Assembly: GCF_051216895.1 (NCBI RefSeq)
Contig: NZ_JBPKAO010000004.1
Coordinates: 1 to 64,000 of the forward strand
Origin: Aquipuribacter sp051216895
Lineage (GTDB): Bacteria > Actinomycetota > Actinomycetes > Actinomycetales > JBBAYJ01
Direction: 5' to 3'
DNA length: 64,000 nucleotides
Shown here: one piece after another, positions 19,439 to 27,602 of the stretch
How positions within the stretch are numbered: position 1 is the stretch's first letter
Layout: every line of letters begins with the position of its first letter
The notes under the pieces: model-generated
Told to the model about the DNA's origin: nothing
Databases searched by the model: none
The model's input: the letters and a program-made list of their open reading frames with translations, nothing else
Made by a program: the position numbers and the translations under genes

Positions 19439-19872
19439 GCGAACCGGAGGGCACGAGCGCGCTGGCCCGCGCCACCCGGGCCCTGCAGGACGAGCCCGAG
19501 CCCGGCTGGCCCGACCTGGCCGAGCGGGTGAGCCGTCGCCTGCGCTCGGTGAGCCGCCCGGGACGACCGCTCGTGGTGCAGGTGGGCGACGCCGGCACGC
19601 TGCGGGTCGACCAGCGGGTGCTCGTCGACACCGTCCGCCGTGCCGTGGCCCGGGTGCCCGGCTGCCGACCCGTGGGGGTCGACGTCCGCTCCCAGGAGCA
19701 GGAGGTCACCTCGTTGCGGGTGCAGGTGTGGGCGCGGTACGGCTCGGACGTGCGGGCCGTGGCCACCGACGCGCGGGCCGTGGCCGTCGGGTCGCTCCAG
19801 GACGTGCTGGCCCGGCCGGTGCCCGTCGACGTGGACGTCGTCGACGTAGACGTAGACGTCGAAGGGGTCTGA
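19426..19872 (+). CDS. Asp23-like protein partnered with the sigma factor
   Basis: A 148-residue protein. The middle (PLVVQVGDAGTLRVDQRVLV; RVPGCRPVGVDVRS; TSLRVQVWARYG) resembles the Asp23 strand-helix pattern, and the end is a run of Val-Asp pairs. It overlaps the sigma factor end by 13 bases, so the two are translated together. It may sense envelope state for the sigma factor, but no zinc anti-sigma motif is present. Confidence 0.75.
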   Translation: MATMSEPEGTSALARATRALQDEPEPGWPDLAERVSRRLRSVSRPGRPLVVQVGDAGTLRVDQRVLVDTVRRAVARVPGCRPVGVDVRSQEQEVTSLRVQVWARYGSDVRAVATDARAVAVGSLQDVLARPVPVDVDVVDVDVDVEGV

Positions 19873-19924
19873 GCCCCCGGTCGGGTCTGGTCGGGCACGG
19901 GCGTCGCTGGGTAGCGTCCTCGTC

Positions 19925-20608
19925 GTGCAGATCAGCGTGCGCCACCAGCCGTCCTTCGCCGTCGTCCGCGTCGAGCTCGCCCCCGGCGAGCAGTTCCGCG
20001 GGGAGTCCGGCTGCATGGCCGCCCACTCTTGGGGGGTGACCGTCGACGCGCAGCTGCAGGGCGGTCTGATGAAGTCGCTGTCGCGCAGCGTGCTCGGGGG
20101 CGAGTCGATGTTCGTCTCGTCGTTCACCGCGCACCCGCAGCACCCCGGCTGGGTCGACCTGGCGGCCCAGCTGCCCGGCGACGCCGTCGTGCTGGACTGC
20201 ACCCCCGGCATGCCGCTGGTGCTGACCAGGGGCAGCTGGTTGGCCTCGGCGCCGGGCGTCGAGCTCGACACCAAGTTCGGCGGCAAGGCCAACCTGTTCG
20301 GCGGCGAGGGGGCGTTCGTGGTCCGGGCCACCGGCAGCGGCCCGGTGGTGGCGGCCTGCTACGGCGCGCTCGACCGGCACGACCTGCCCGAGGGCGGCGG
20401 GTTCACCGTCGACGCCGGGCACGTGGTCGCCTACGAGGACCGGGTCGCGCCCCGGATGCGCAAGGTCAGCCGCGGGCTCGCGTCGACCATGAAGTCCGGT
20501 GAGGGCTGGGTGTTCGACTTCCAGGGCCCGGGGACGGTCTGGACGCAGTCGCGCAACCCGTCGGAGCTCGTCGGCTGGCTCGCCCGGATGCTGCCCAGCC
20601 GCAGCTGA
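19925..20608 (+). CDS. AIM24 / TIGR00266 family protein
   Basis: A 227-residue all-beta protein with the family marks: VELAPGEQFRGESGCMAAHS near the start, GGLMKSLSRSVLGGESMFVS, and a WLASAPGVELDTKFGG segment. Bacterial members have no proven function; the yeast homologue is mitochondrial. The GTG start is probably leaderless: TAGCGT (19912-19917) lies seven bases upstream. Confidence 0.9.
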   Translation: MQISVRHQPSFAVVRVELAPGEQFRGESGCMAAHSWGVTVDAQLQGGLMKSLSRSVLGGESMFVSSFTAHPQHPGWVDLAAQLPGDAVVLDCTPGMPLVLTRGSWLASAPGVELDTKFGGKANLFGGEGAFVVRATGSGPVVAACYGALDRHDLPEGGGFTVDAGHVVAYEDRVAPRMRKVSRGLASTMKSGEGWVFDFQGPGTVWTQSRNPSELVGWLARMLPSRS

Positions 20609-20640
20609 GCCTGCGCCCCGACGACCTGCGCCCCGGGACG

Positions 20641-20679
20641 CCGCGAGGGCCCCTCCCTGGTCGGGAGAGGCCCTCGCGG
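20641..20679. terminator. Hairpin between convergent AIM24 and DEAD-box genes
   Basis: CCGCGAGGGCC (20641-20651) pairs with 20669-20679 over 11 bases, and CTCCC/GGGAG extends the stem inward. There is no T-run. Its position 32 bases after each stop suits a two-way terminator. Confidence 0.75.
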
Positions 20680-20710
20680 ACAGTGGTGCAGGTGGTGCGG
20701 GGGAACCGGG

Positions 20711-22201
20711 TCAGCGGGCGCGGGCCGGACGGCCGGAGCCGCCGCGACGGCGCGAGCCGCCGGTGCCGCCCGTGCCGCCACCGGGGTGACCCCCGCCGGG
20801 GCGGGGCGAGCCGTGGTAGCCGGTCGCCGGGTGGCCCGAGGCGGACCCGCCCGAGGTCGCGGCGCGACCGGAGCCGCTGCGACCGCCGCCGGAGCCGCCG
20901 GAGGCCGGGGCGCCCGGACGACGGGCCCGGCCCTGCGCGCGCCGGCCGGTACCGGTCTGGCCCTGCTGCGCGGCCATCTTCTCCGCGGGGGAGGTGTACT
21001 CCCGTCGCGGGGCGACCTCGCCGACCAGGGTGCTGACGACCGGGCTGCCGGGGGCCACGCGGTCGGCGCGGGCGTTGACCTTGGCCAGGCGCATCAGGGT
21101 CTTGACCTCACGCTCCTGGTCGGGCAGCACGAGGGTGACGACGACCCCGTCGGAGCCGGCGCGGGCGGTGCGGCCGGAGCGGTGCAGGTACGCCTTGTGC
21201 TCGGTGGGCGGGTCGACGTGCACGACGAGCTCGACGTCGTCGACGTGGATCCCGCGGGCGGCGACGTCGGTCGCCACGAGCACGTTGACCTCGCCGCCGG
21301 AGAACGCGGCCAGGTTGCGCTGGCGCGCGCCCTGGGTCAGGTTGCCGTGCAGGTCGACCGCGGGGATGCCCGAGGTGGTCAGCTGCTTGGCCAGCTTCTT
21401 GGCGGCGTGCTTGGTGCGCATGAACAGCACGCGACGCCCGGTGCCCGAGGCGAGCTCGCGGATGACGTCCTGCTTGGCGTGCGGGTCGCTGACCGACAGC
21501 ACGTGGTGCGTCATGGTCGACACCGGCGACTCGGCGGAGTCCACCGAGTGGGTGCGCGGGTTGCGCAGGTAGCGCTTGACGAGGCGGTCGACGCCGTTGT
21601 CCAGCGTGGCGCTGAACAGCATCCGCTGGATGCCGGTGGGCGTGGCGTCGAGGATGCGCGTGACGGCGGGCAGAAAGCCCAGGTCGGCCATGTGGTCGGC
21701 CTCGTCGAGGACGGTGATGGCGACGCGGTCCAAGAACACCTCGCGCTGGCCCATCAGGTCCTCGAGGCGGCCCGGGCAGGCGATGACGATGTCGACGCCG
21801 CGGCTCAGGGCCTGCGTCTGGCGACCCTGGGGCACCCCGCCGAAGACGGTGGTCACGGACAGGCCGTTGGTCTCGCCCAGCGGCTTGAGGACCTCGGCGA
21901 TCTGGGTGGCCAGCTCGCGGGTGGGGGCCAGGACCAGGGCGCGGGGGCGCTTGGAGATCGTGGCCGATCCGCCCTCGGACAGCAGCCGGCTGACGATGGG
22001 CAGGGCGAAGGCCAGCGTCTTGCCGGAGCCGGTGCGACCGCGGCCCAGGACGTCGCGCCCGGCCATGGAGTCCGGCAGCGTGGCGGCCTGGATCGGGAAG
22101 GGGGCCTCGATGCCCTGGGAGGCCAGGGTGCGGACGAGGGGGGCGGAGACGCCGAGGTCGGCGAAGCCCAGGGCAGGGGTGTTCGGGTGGGTCTCAGGCA
22201 T
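20711..22201 (-). CDS. DEAD-box ATP-dependent RNA helicase
   Basis: A 496-residue helicase with all main motifs: Q motif region (IEAPFPIQ), GRTGSGKT, PTRELA, LDEADHM, SAT, the ATDVAARGIH motif and HRSGRTARAG. The last 90 residues are a Gly/Ser/Arg-rich tail as in cold-inducible RhlE/DeaD types, which binds RNA without specificity. The 215 bases between its start and the next gene (to 22416) carry no other gene; a long leader, often used for cold control, is possible. Not tied to its neighbours. Confidence 0.95.
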   Translation of the reverse strand: MPETHPNTPALGFADLGVSAPLVRTLASQGIEAPFPIQAATLPDSMAGRDVLGRGRTGSGKTLAFALPIVSRLLSEGGSATISKRPRALVLAPTRELATQIAEVLKPLGETNGLSVTTVFGGVPQGRQTQALSRGVDIVIACPGRLEDLMGQREVFLDRVAITVLDEADHMADLGFLPAVTRILDATPTGIQRMLFSATLDNGVDRLVKRYLRNPRTHSVDSAESPVSTMTHHVLSVSDPHAKQDVIRELASGTGRRVLFMRTKHAAKKLAKQLTTSGIPAVDLHGNLTQGARQRNLAAFSGGEVNVLVATDVAARGIHVDDVELVVHVDPPTEHKAYLHRSGRTARAGSDGVVVTLVLPDQEREVKTLMRLAKVNARADRVAPGSPVVSTLVGEVAPRREYTSPAEKMAAQQGQTGTGRRAQGRARRPGAPASGGSGGGRSGSGRAATSGGSASGHPATGYHGSPRPGGGHPGGGTGGTGGSRRRGGSGRPARAR

Positions 22202-22416
22202 GCGTGAAGAAGTCGCCTCTCAGGCGTCGTCGGGGCGCCGCAGACAAACGACCTCGGCGCCCTGGACGCATGTTCTGCGTCGGCGCCGGTGCAGTGCTCC
22301 ACGACGGTCGGTCACGCCAGATCGGCGTGCCGCTGTCCCCCATTGTGCACCACGGGCCCGCCCGGACGGTCCACGGCCCCGCTGGCCACCCCGGTCGGGC
22401 CTGGGATCATGGCGCG

Positions 22417-23490
22417 GTGAGCAGCAGCGGGAGGGCCCTCCCCGAGCGGGTGAGGCGCCTGGGGCGCACGTCCCCGCTGCTGGTGCAGTCGGCGCTGGCC
22501 GCCGGGATGGCGTTCTGGTTCGCGGAGTCCGTGCTGGGCCACGACCAGCCGTTCTTCGCCCCCGCAGCCGCGATCATCGGTCTGGGTGCGTCGTACCGGC
22601 AGCGCTGGCGGCGCACGGCCGAGATCGTGGTCGGCGTCGCCATCGGGGTCGGGGTCGGCGACCTGGTCGTGGCGCTGGTGGGGCCCAGCGTCCTGGTGCT
22701 CGTGCTGGCCGTGCTGGTGGCCATGAGCCTGGCCGTGCTGCTGGACGCCGGCGTGCTCATCGTCCTGCAGGCCGGGGTGCAGGCCGCGATCGTGACGACG
22801 CTGGTGGCCGCCCCCGACGAGGGCCTGAACCGCTGGCTCGACGCGGTCGTCGGTGGCGTCACGGCCCTGCTGATCGCGTCCCTGTCACCCGTCGGTCCGC
22901 TGCGGCGACCTCGCGAGCACGCGGTGGAGGTGCTCCGGACCCTGGCCTCCCTGCTGCGCGACGCCGTGGTGGCCAACCGCACCGACGACGTCGACCTGGC
23001 GCGGCGGACCCTGCAGCGGGCCCGTGACACCGAGTACTCGTTGACGCAGCTGCGTGAGGCCACCCAGGAGCGCGCGGACGCGGCGGCGCTGTCGGTGCTG
23101 CGACGCGCCCGTTCGCGCCGGGCCCGCCTCGACGCCGACGCCGCCACCGTGCTCGACCTCGCGGTCCGCAACGCCCGGGTGCTGGTCCGTCGCGCCGACG
23201 TCGCGGTCGAGCGCGACGACCCGATCCCCGAGGAGGTGCTGCGCCTGGTCTGGGACCTGGCCGGGGTGGTCGAGCACATGGCGGCCGGGTACGACGACCG
23301 GGCGCAGCAGCCGGCGCTGCGCCTGGAGCTGGCGGCGCTCGCGGAACGGTCCTCGGCCTTCGACGTGCCGCTCGGGCTGTCGGGGGCGACGGTCCTGGCC
23401 CAGAGCCGGTCCCTGCTGACCGACCTGCTCCGGCTGACCGGGCTCAGCGGGACCGACGCCCTCGGGCTCATCCCCAGGATGCACCGGTGA
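22417..23490 (+). CDS. FUSC / aromatic acid exporter-like membrane protein
   Basis: A 357-residue protein. Residues about 20-155 hold four to six hydrophobic helices with FFAPAAAIIGLGASYRQRWR and VGGVTALLIASLSPVGPLRR, as in FUSC and DUF939-like proteins. The rest is a cytosolic helical domain rich in Arg and Glu. FUSC proteins export aromatic acids or similar amphipathic compounds; the substrate here is unknown. The stop overlaps the RibD-like gene by 4 bases (GTGA), linking it to the next cluster. Confidence 0.83.
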   Translation: MSSSGRALPERVRRLGRTSPLLVQSALAAGMAFWFAESVLGHDQPFFAPAAAIIGLGASYRQRWRRTAEIVVGVAIGVGVGDLVVALVGPSVLVLVLAVLVAMSLAVLLDAGVLIVLQAGVQAAIVTTLVAAPDEGLNRWLDAVVGGVTALLIASLSPVGPLRRPREHAVEVLRTLASLLRDAVVANRTDDVDLARRTLQRARDTEYSLTQLREATQERADAAALSVLRRARSRRARLDADAATVLDLAVRNARVLVRRADVAVERDDPIPEEVLRLVWDLAGVVEHMAAGYDDRAQQPALRLELAALAERSSAFDVPLGLSGATVLAQSRSLLTDLLRLTGLSGTDALGLIPRMHR

Positions 23491-24275
23491 CGGGGGTCTC
23501 GTCCGAGCCGGGTGGTCCCGGGCTCGGTGGTCCCGAGCCCGGTGGCGCCGAGCTGTACCGGCCCGTGCTGGCCGGCGGCGCCCGGTACGCCATGGCCCAG
23601 CTCGGGCAGAGCCTGGACGGCTGCATCGCCACCCGCACCGGTGACGCCGTGTTCGTCACCGGCGAGGTCGACCGGGCGCACCTGCACCAGCTGCGGGCCT
23701 ACGTCGACGCCGTCCTGGTGGGGGTGGGCACCGTGGTGTCCGACGACCCCCGGCTGACGGTCCGGGCGGTGACCGGCGCCGATCCCCACCGGGTGGTGCT
23801 GGACCCGACCGGTCGTTGCCCCCGGACCGCCCGGGTGCTGGCCGACGGGGCGGGCGCGACGTGGGTCCTCGGCGAGACGGCCGCCGCCGGGGTGGGACCG
23901 GTCCCGGCCGGGGTCAGGGTCCTCACCCTGCCGCTGGAGGACGGGGGCCGCTTCGCCCCGGCCGCGGTGCTGGACGCGCTGGCGGGTGTGGGGCTGGGCC
24001 GGGTGCTGGTCGAGGGCGGCGGGCGGACGGTGTCGGCGTTCCTGCGGGCGGGTGTGCTGGACCGGTTGCACCTGAGCGTCGCCCCGGTGCTGCTCGGCAC
24101 CGACGGGACGACGGGGATCGGGTTGCCGGGCCCGGCGCTGGCCCGGGACGCGGTCAGGCCGCCGTCACGGTCGTTCCGTCTCGGGGACGACGTCTGCTTC
24201 GACCTCGACCTGCGTGCCCTCCGGGTCCTGGACCGCCCGACGCCGGGGACGCAGCAGCGGGACCAGACCGGGTAG
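23487..24275 (+). CDS. RibD C-terminal-like (dihydrofolate reductase fold) reductase
   Basis: A 262-residue protein with the RibD_C/DHFR-like fold: MAQLGQSLDGCIATRTGD near residue 35, VDAVLVGVGTVVSDDPRLTV, GLGRVLVEGGGRTVSAFLRA and a closing strand. This family reduces ribosylamino-pyrimidines in riboflavin synthesis, but the deaminase half of RibD is absent and no rib genes are nearby. Its last 111 bases overlap the oppositely oriented membrane protein gene. A role in making a pyrimidine- or pterin-derived metabolite with the genes that follow is inferred from location. Confidence 0.88.
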   Translation: MTGVSSEPGGPGLGGPEPGGAELYRPVLAGGARYAMAQLGQSLDGCIATRTGDAVFVTGEVDRAHLHQLRAYVDAVLVGVGTVVSDDPRLTVRAVTGADPHRVVLDPTGRCPRTARVLADGAGATWVLGETAAAGVGPVPAGVRVLTLPLEDGGRFAPAAVLDALAGVGLGRVLVEGGGRTVSAFLRAGVLDRLHLSVAPVLLGTDGTTGIGLPGPALARDAVRPPSRSFRLGDDVCFDLDLRALRVLDRPTPGTQQRDQTG

Positions 24276-25178
24276 CGCCGAGACCAGCGAGAGCAGGCCG
24301 TAGCCGACCGCGGCGGCCACCCCGTCGGCCGACGCGAGGCCGACCGCGGCGAAGCACAGGGCCGCCCCGGCCTCCCGGGCCCCCCAGCCGGCGACCGTCA
24401 GCGGGATGCCGGAGACGAGCAGGACGACGAGGACGGCCGGGACCAGCACGTCCCACGGTGCGGGCTCGCCGCCGGTCACCCGGGCGGCGAGGAGGAACAG
24501 CGCGACGAAGCAGACCAGCACGCCGAGCGACAGCAGGACCGCGAACCCAAGCGGCACGGCGAGGGCGCGCAGCGACGGCGTCGCCACGTCGCGCGGGCCG
24601 GTCCGCCCCCCGGCCGCGGCGTCGCGACGGGGGCTGCGACCGACGTCACGGCGCCACGGTTGCCAGAGCCCGACGGCGACGAGGGCGACCACGCCGAGCA
24701 CCAGCGCGAGAACCGTCACGGTCGCGCCGTCGACCCCGTCGGACACCCGCAGCAGCTCCGGGCGGGCCAGCAGCGTGACGGCGGTGGCGGCCACCAGGAC
24801 GAGCTGGCCCACGGTCCGTTCGAGGAACACCGCCCGCGCCGCCGGCAGCAGGCCGACGTCGCTGCCGTGCCGTCGCGCCCGGTCGACGTCACCGACGACC
24901 CCGCCGGGGACCACCTGGTTGACGAGCTCGCTGCGGAAGTACTCGGCCAGGGCCGAGGGCCAGGTCAGCCCGGCCCCCAGGGCCCGGGACAGCAGCAGCC
25001 AGCGGGTCGCGGCGAGCGAGCGCCACAGCAGCCCCAGCAGCAGGGCCAGGGCCACCGGCCCGGGGGCCAGCACCGCGGTCCCCGCCCGGACCGCCTGCTC
25101 GCCGACGACCAGCGCCACGACGACCAGCGCGACGACGCTGGCCGTGACCCGCAGCGCCAGCCGTGCCCGCGGGCTCAC
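24165..25178 (-). CDS. Lysylphosphatidylglycerol synthase-TM / flippase-like membrane protein
   Basis: A 337-residue integral membrane protein with about eight hydrophobic helices and the family marks RSELVNQVVPGGVVGDVDR and GIPLTVAGWGAREAG. The domain (UPF0104 / MprF flippase part) moves lipids or lipid-linked sugars across the membrane. It is the last gene of a minus-strand operon with methyltransferase, glycosyltransferase, PTPS-like and dehydrogenase genes. Its 3' end overlaps the RibD-like gene by 111 bases on the other strand. Confidence 0.88.
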   Translation of the reverse strand: MSPRARLALRVTASVVALVVVALVVGEQAVRAGTAVLAPGPVALALLLGLLWRSLAATRWLLLSRALGAGLTWPSALAEYFRSELVNQVVPGGVVGDVDRARRHGSDVGLLPAARAVFLERTVGQLVLVAATAVTLLARPELLRVSDGVDGATVTVLALVLGVVALVAVGLWQPWRRDVGRSPRRDAAAGGRTGPRDVATPSLRALAVPLGFAVLLSLGVLVCFVALFLLAARVTGGEPAPWDVLVPAVLVVLLVSGIPLTVAGWGAREAGAALCFAAVGLASADGVAAAVGYGLLSLVSALPGLVPLLRPRRRAVQDPEGTQVEVEADVVPETERP

Positions 25179-26029
25179 GGGGGCAGGAGCAGGACGTCGA
25201 CGTGCTCGACCGCCACCGTCAGGCCGGCGCGCCCGAGCAGCTCGGTCCTGGCCCGGCCCCACCGGTCCAGGTGGTCGTCGTGGGCCTGCGCGGCCGCCAC
25301 GTAGCCGTCGCCCCAGGCCCGGACCAGGGCGTCGTCGGCCCCGGGCTCCAGCAGCCACGGCGTCCGACGCTCCACGACGGTGGCACCGTGGCGGCCCGCG
25401 GCCGTGCGCAGCAGGTCCAGCCCCGCGGGTCCGGCGGCGCCGTCGGCGGTGGCGGTCGCGTGCACGGCACGGGCGGCCCGGGCGTCGTCGGGGTGCTCGG
25501 GGGACAGCCGCACCTCTCCGGTCACAGTGATGGAGGCGAGCAGCGGGACCCGCGTCGCGGTCAGCACGTCGACCAGGCGGTGCAGGTCGTCGGGGGTGAG
25601 CACGTCCAGCAGGGCGGAGCAGACGACGGCGTCGACGTCGGCCAGCAGGTCGGCGTCCAGGTCGGCGACCGTGCCGACCCGGGCGACGGTGGCGGTGCCC
25701 GGGGCGGCGCGGGACGTCGCCACGGCCAGCAGCTCGGGGTCGGGGTCCAGCAGGGTCCACCGGGCGGGACCCGGCAGCCGCTCCGCGCACCAGCGCTGCA
25801 TGGCGCCCGCGCCGCAGCCCAGGTCGAGCAGGTGCAGGCCGCTCCGGTCCATGGTCGCCACGTCGCCCAGGAGCCGGCGGAGCAGGTCGGCGGACCGGGC
25901 CCGGTCGTCGGCCGCGACGCGCAGGTCGAGCCAGCGCGTGTCGTAGCCACCGCCGGCTTCCCCGGCTTCCCCGGCTTCCCCGGTCGCCCCGGTGGGTCCG
26001 GTGGGTCCGGCGCCGCGGAGGACGGTCAC
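25175..26029 (-). CDS. Class I SAM-dependent methyltransferase
   Basis: A 284-residue protein. After a Gly/Thr/Glu-rich lead (repeats of GEA), motif I reads LLDLGCGAGAM, motif II ends the second strand in LLDPDPELLA, and the acidic loop and VDAVVCSALLDVLTPDDL give motif IV. The C-terminal half probably binds the acceptor. Both ends overlap neighbours by 4 bases, so it belongs to the pterin/glycan-like cluster; the acceptor is unknown. Confidence 0.88.
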   Translation of the reverse strand: MTVLRGAGPTGPTGATGEAGEAGEAGGGYDTRWLDLRVAADDRARSADLLRRLLGDVATMDRSGLHLLDLGCGAGAMQRWCAERLPGPARWTLLDPDPELLAVATSRAAPGTATVARVGTVADLDADLLADVDAVVCSALLDVLTPDDLHRLVDVLTATRVPLLASITVTGEVRLSPEHPDDARAARAVHATATADGAAGPAGLDLLRTAAGRHGATVVERRTPWLLEPGADDALVRAWGDGYVAAAQAHDDHLDRWGRARTELLGRAGLTVAVEHVDVLLLPP

Positions 26030-27147
26030 CGGAAGGCCTCGCGCACGGCGTCCGCGGTCCGGTCCCACCCGGACAGGGTGCCGGCCCGGGCGCGGGCGCG
26101 GGCCCGCAGGTCGGTGCGGAGGTCGGCGTCGCCCAGCCAGCGGTGCAGCGCGTCGGCCAGGTCGTCGGTGTCGCCCGGGGCCACGAGCAGCCCGGGCGGC
26201 CCGGTCGGTGTCGTGCCGAGCGCCTCCGGCAGGGCGCTGCCGGTGGTGGCCAGCACAGGGCGGCCTCGGGCCAGCGCCTCGGTGACGACCATCCCGAAGG
26301 TCTCCACGGCCGACGGCACGACCAGCAGGTCCGCCCACCGCCACTGCTCCTCCAGCGCCTCGCCGACCAGCGGTCCCGTCAGGACGACGCGGGTCCCCAG
26401 GCCGGCCGCCTCGACCCGGCTCCGCAGCCGGCCCACCTCGTCGGGCTGCGGGTGCGGGCCCACCAGCCGCAGCTCCCAGCCCAGGTCGGTGTCCGGGGCC
26501 ATGGTCAGGTCCAGCCCGTCGAGGGCCTCCAGCAGCCGCCGCTGGCCCTTGCGCGGGCTGACGGCGCCCAGGCACAGCAGGTGGGCGCCGGTCAGGGTGG
26601 CGTCGGGGTAGGACGGTGCCGGGGTCGTGCCCGGGGTCGCCACGACAGGCGGTCGACGCAGCCGGTGGTCCTCCAGCCAGCCCGCGGCCCACCGGCTGGG
26701 GACCACGACGACGTCCGCCGCGGCCAGGACGCGTCGCTCGGCGGCGTCGCGGGCGTCGGCGGTGGCGGCGTCCAGCCCGGTCTCCGACGCCAGCGGCAGG
26801 TGCAGGACGACGCCCAGGCGGAGCCGTCGGGCGTGAGGCACGACCACGTCCGGCGCGGCGCCGGCGACCAGGCCGTCCACCAGCACCGGGGCGCCGTCGG
26901 CCAGGCCCGTCAGCACCTCGTCCAGGGCGCGGGCGTCGGCCGTGGACGGCGCCGGCCAGGAACCGGGGACCGGGTGCCAGCCGGGTGGGCTCCCGGCGGC
27001 GGCGAGCGCGTCGCGGACCTGCCGGTCCCAGACGTTGCCCCCGCTGGGGGAGTCGACGTCTCCGGGGACGACCAGGGCCGGTGCCGGACCGCCGTCCGGT
27101 ACCGCCACGCAGTCCGCCGGCACCGTGCGGCTCAGGCCCACGGCCAC
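26026..27147 (-). CDS. Family 4 glycosyltransferase
   Basis: A 373-residue GT-B enzyme. The C-terminal lobe is clear: CLGAVSPRKGQRRLLEAL, VVLTGPLVGEALEEQW, then PSAVETFGMVVTEALARGRP with the E-x7-E pattern that binds the nucleotide sugar. The N-terminal lobe is diverged and begins with SGGNVWDRQV, typical of GT4. The start is GTG 27147 or the in-frame GTG 27141; either overlaps the PTPS-like gene. Confidence 0.9.
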   Translation of the reverse strand: MAVGLSRTVPADCVAVPDGGPAPALVVPGDVDSPSGGNVWDRQVRDALAAAGSPPGWHPVPGSWPAPSTADARALDEVLTGLADGAPVLVDGLVAGAAPDVVVPHARRLRLGVVLHLPLASETGLDAATADARDAAERRVLAAADVVVVPSRWAAGWLEDHRLRRPPVVATPGTTPAPSYPDATLTGAHLLCLGAVSPRKGQRRLLEALDGLDLTMAPDTDLGWELRLVGPHPQPDEVGRLRSRVEAAGLGTRVVLTGPLVGEALEEQWRWADLLVVPSAVETFGMVVTEALARGRPVLATTGSALPEALGTTPTGPPGLLVAPGDTDDLADALHRWLGDADLRTDLRARARARAGTLSGWDRTADAVREAFR

Positions 27148-27602
27148 ACGGCGGGCCCGGGCCTCGGCTCGCGCAGCCTGACCGTGACGGCCGCGGCGGC
27201 CCGGGGGTTCTCGCCGAGCTCCACCCGCAGCGACGTCAGGTCCTCGCCGCGGCCCCGCAGCGCGCCCGCGGCGGCGCGGTCGAGCAGGCGGCGGGCCACG
27301 AACGAGGCCAGCACCTCGGTCGTGGTGAGCACCCCGGCGAGCTCCGGGTGCTCGTCCAGGTTCGTGTACGACAGGTCGGACAGGACCTGCGCCAGCTGCT
27401 CGGCCGCCGCCCCGATGTCCACCACGATGCCGTCGTCGTCCAGGCCGTCGCAGCAGAACGTGGCCCGCACCACGTAGGTGGCCCCGTGCAGGGCCTGCGC
27501 CGGGCCGAACACCTCACGGGGCAGGGAGTGGGCGACCATCATGGAGTCCTCGACGGTCACGGTGTGCTCGAGGAGAGGGCCGACCCCTGCGCTGCTGCTC
27601 AT
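27132..27602 (-). CDS. 6-pyruvoyltetrahydropterin synthase / QueD-like protein with altered zinc motif
   Basis: A 156-residue tunnelling-fold protein. His25 (MVAHSLP) and His39 are in place, but the usual HGHNY reads HGATY, so the third zinc ligand is Ala41. The later DEHPELAGVLTTTEVLASFV matches the family's LD...PTxE segment. PTPS/QueD enzymes act on dihydroneopterin triphosphate. Proteins with this altered motif may use another substrate or bind metal differently; function unknown. The ATG overlaps the dehydrogenase stop. Confidence 0.87.
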   Translation of the reverse strand: MSSSAGVGPLLEHTVTVEDSMMVAHSLPREVFGPAQALHGATYVVRATFCCDGLDDDGIVVDIGAAAEQLAQVLSDLSYTNLDEHPELAGVLTTTEVLASFVARRLLDRAAAGALRGRGEDLTSLRVELGENPRAAAAVTVRLREPRPGPAVWPWA

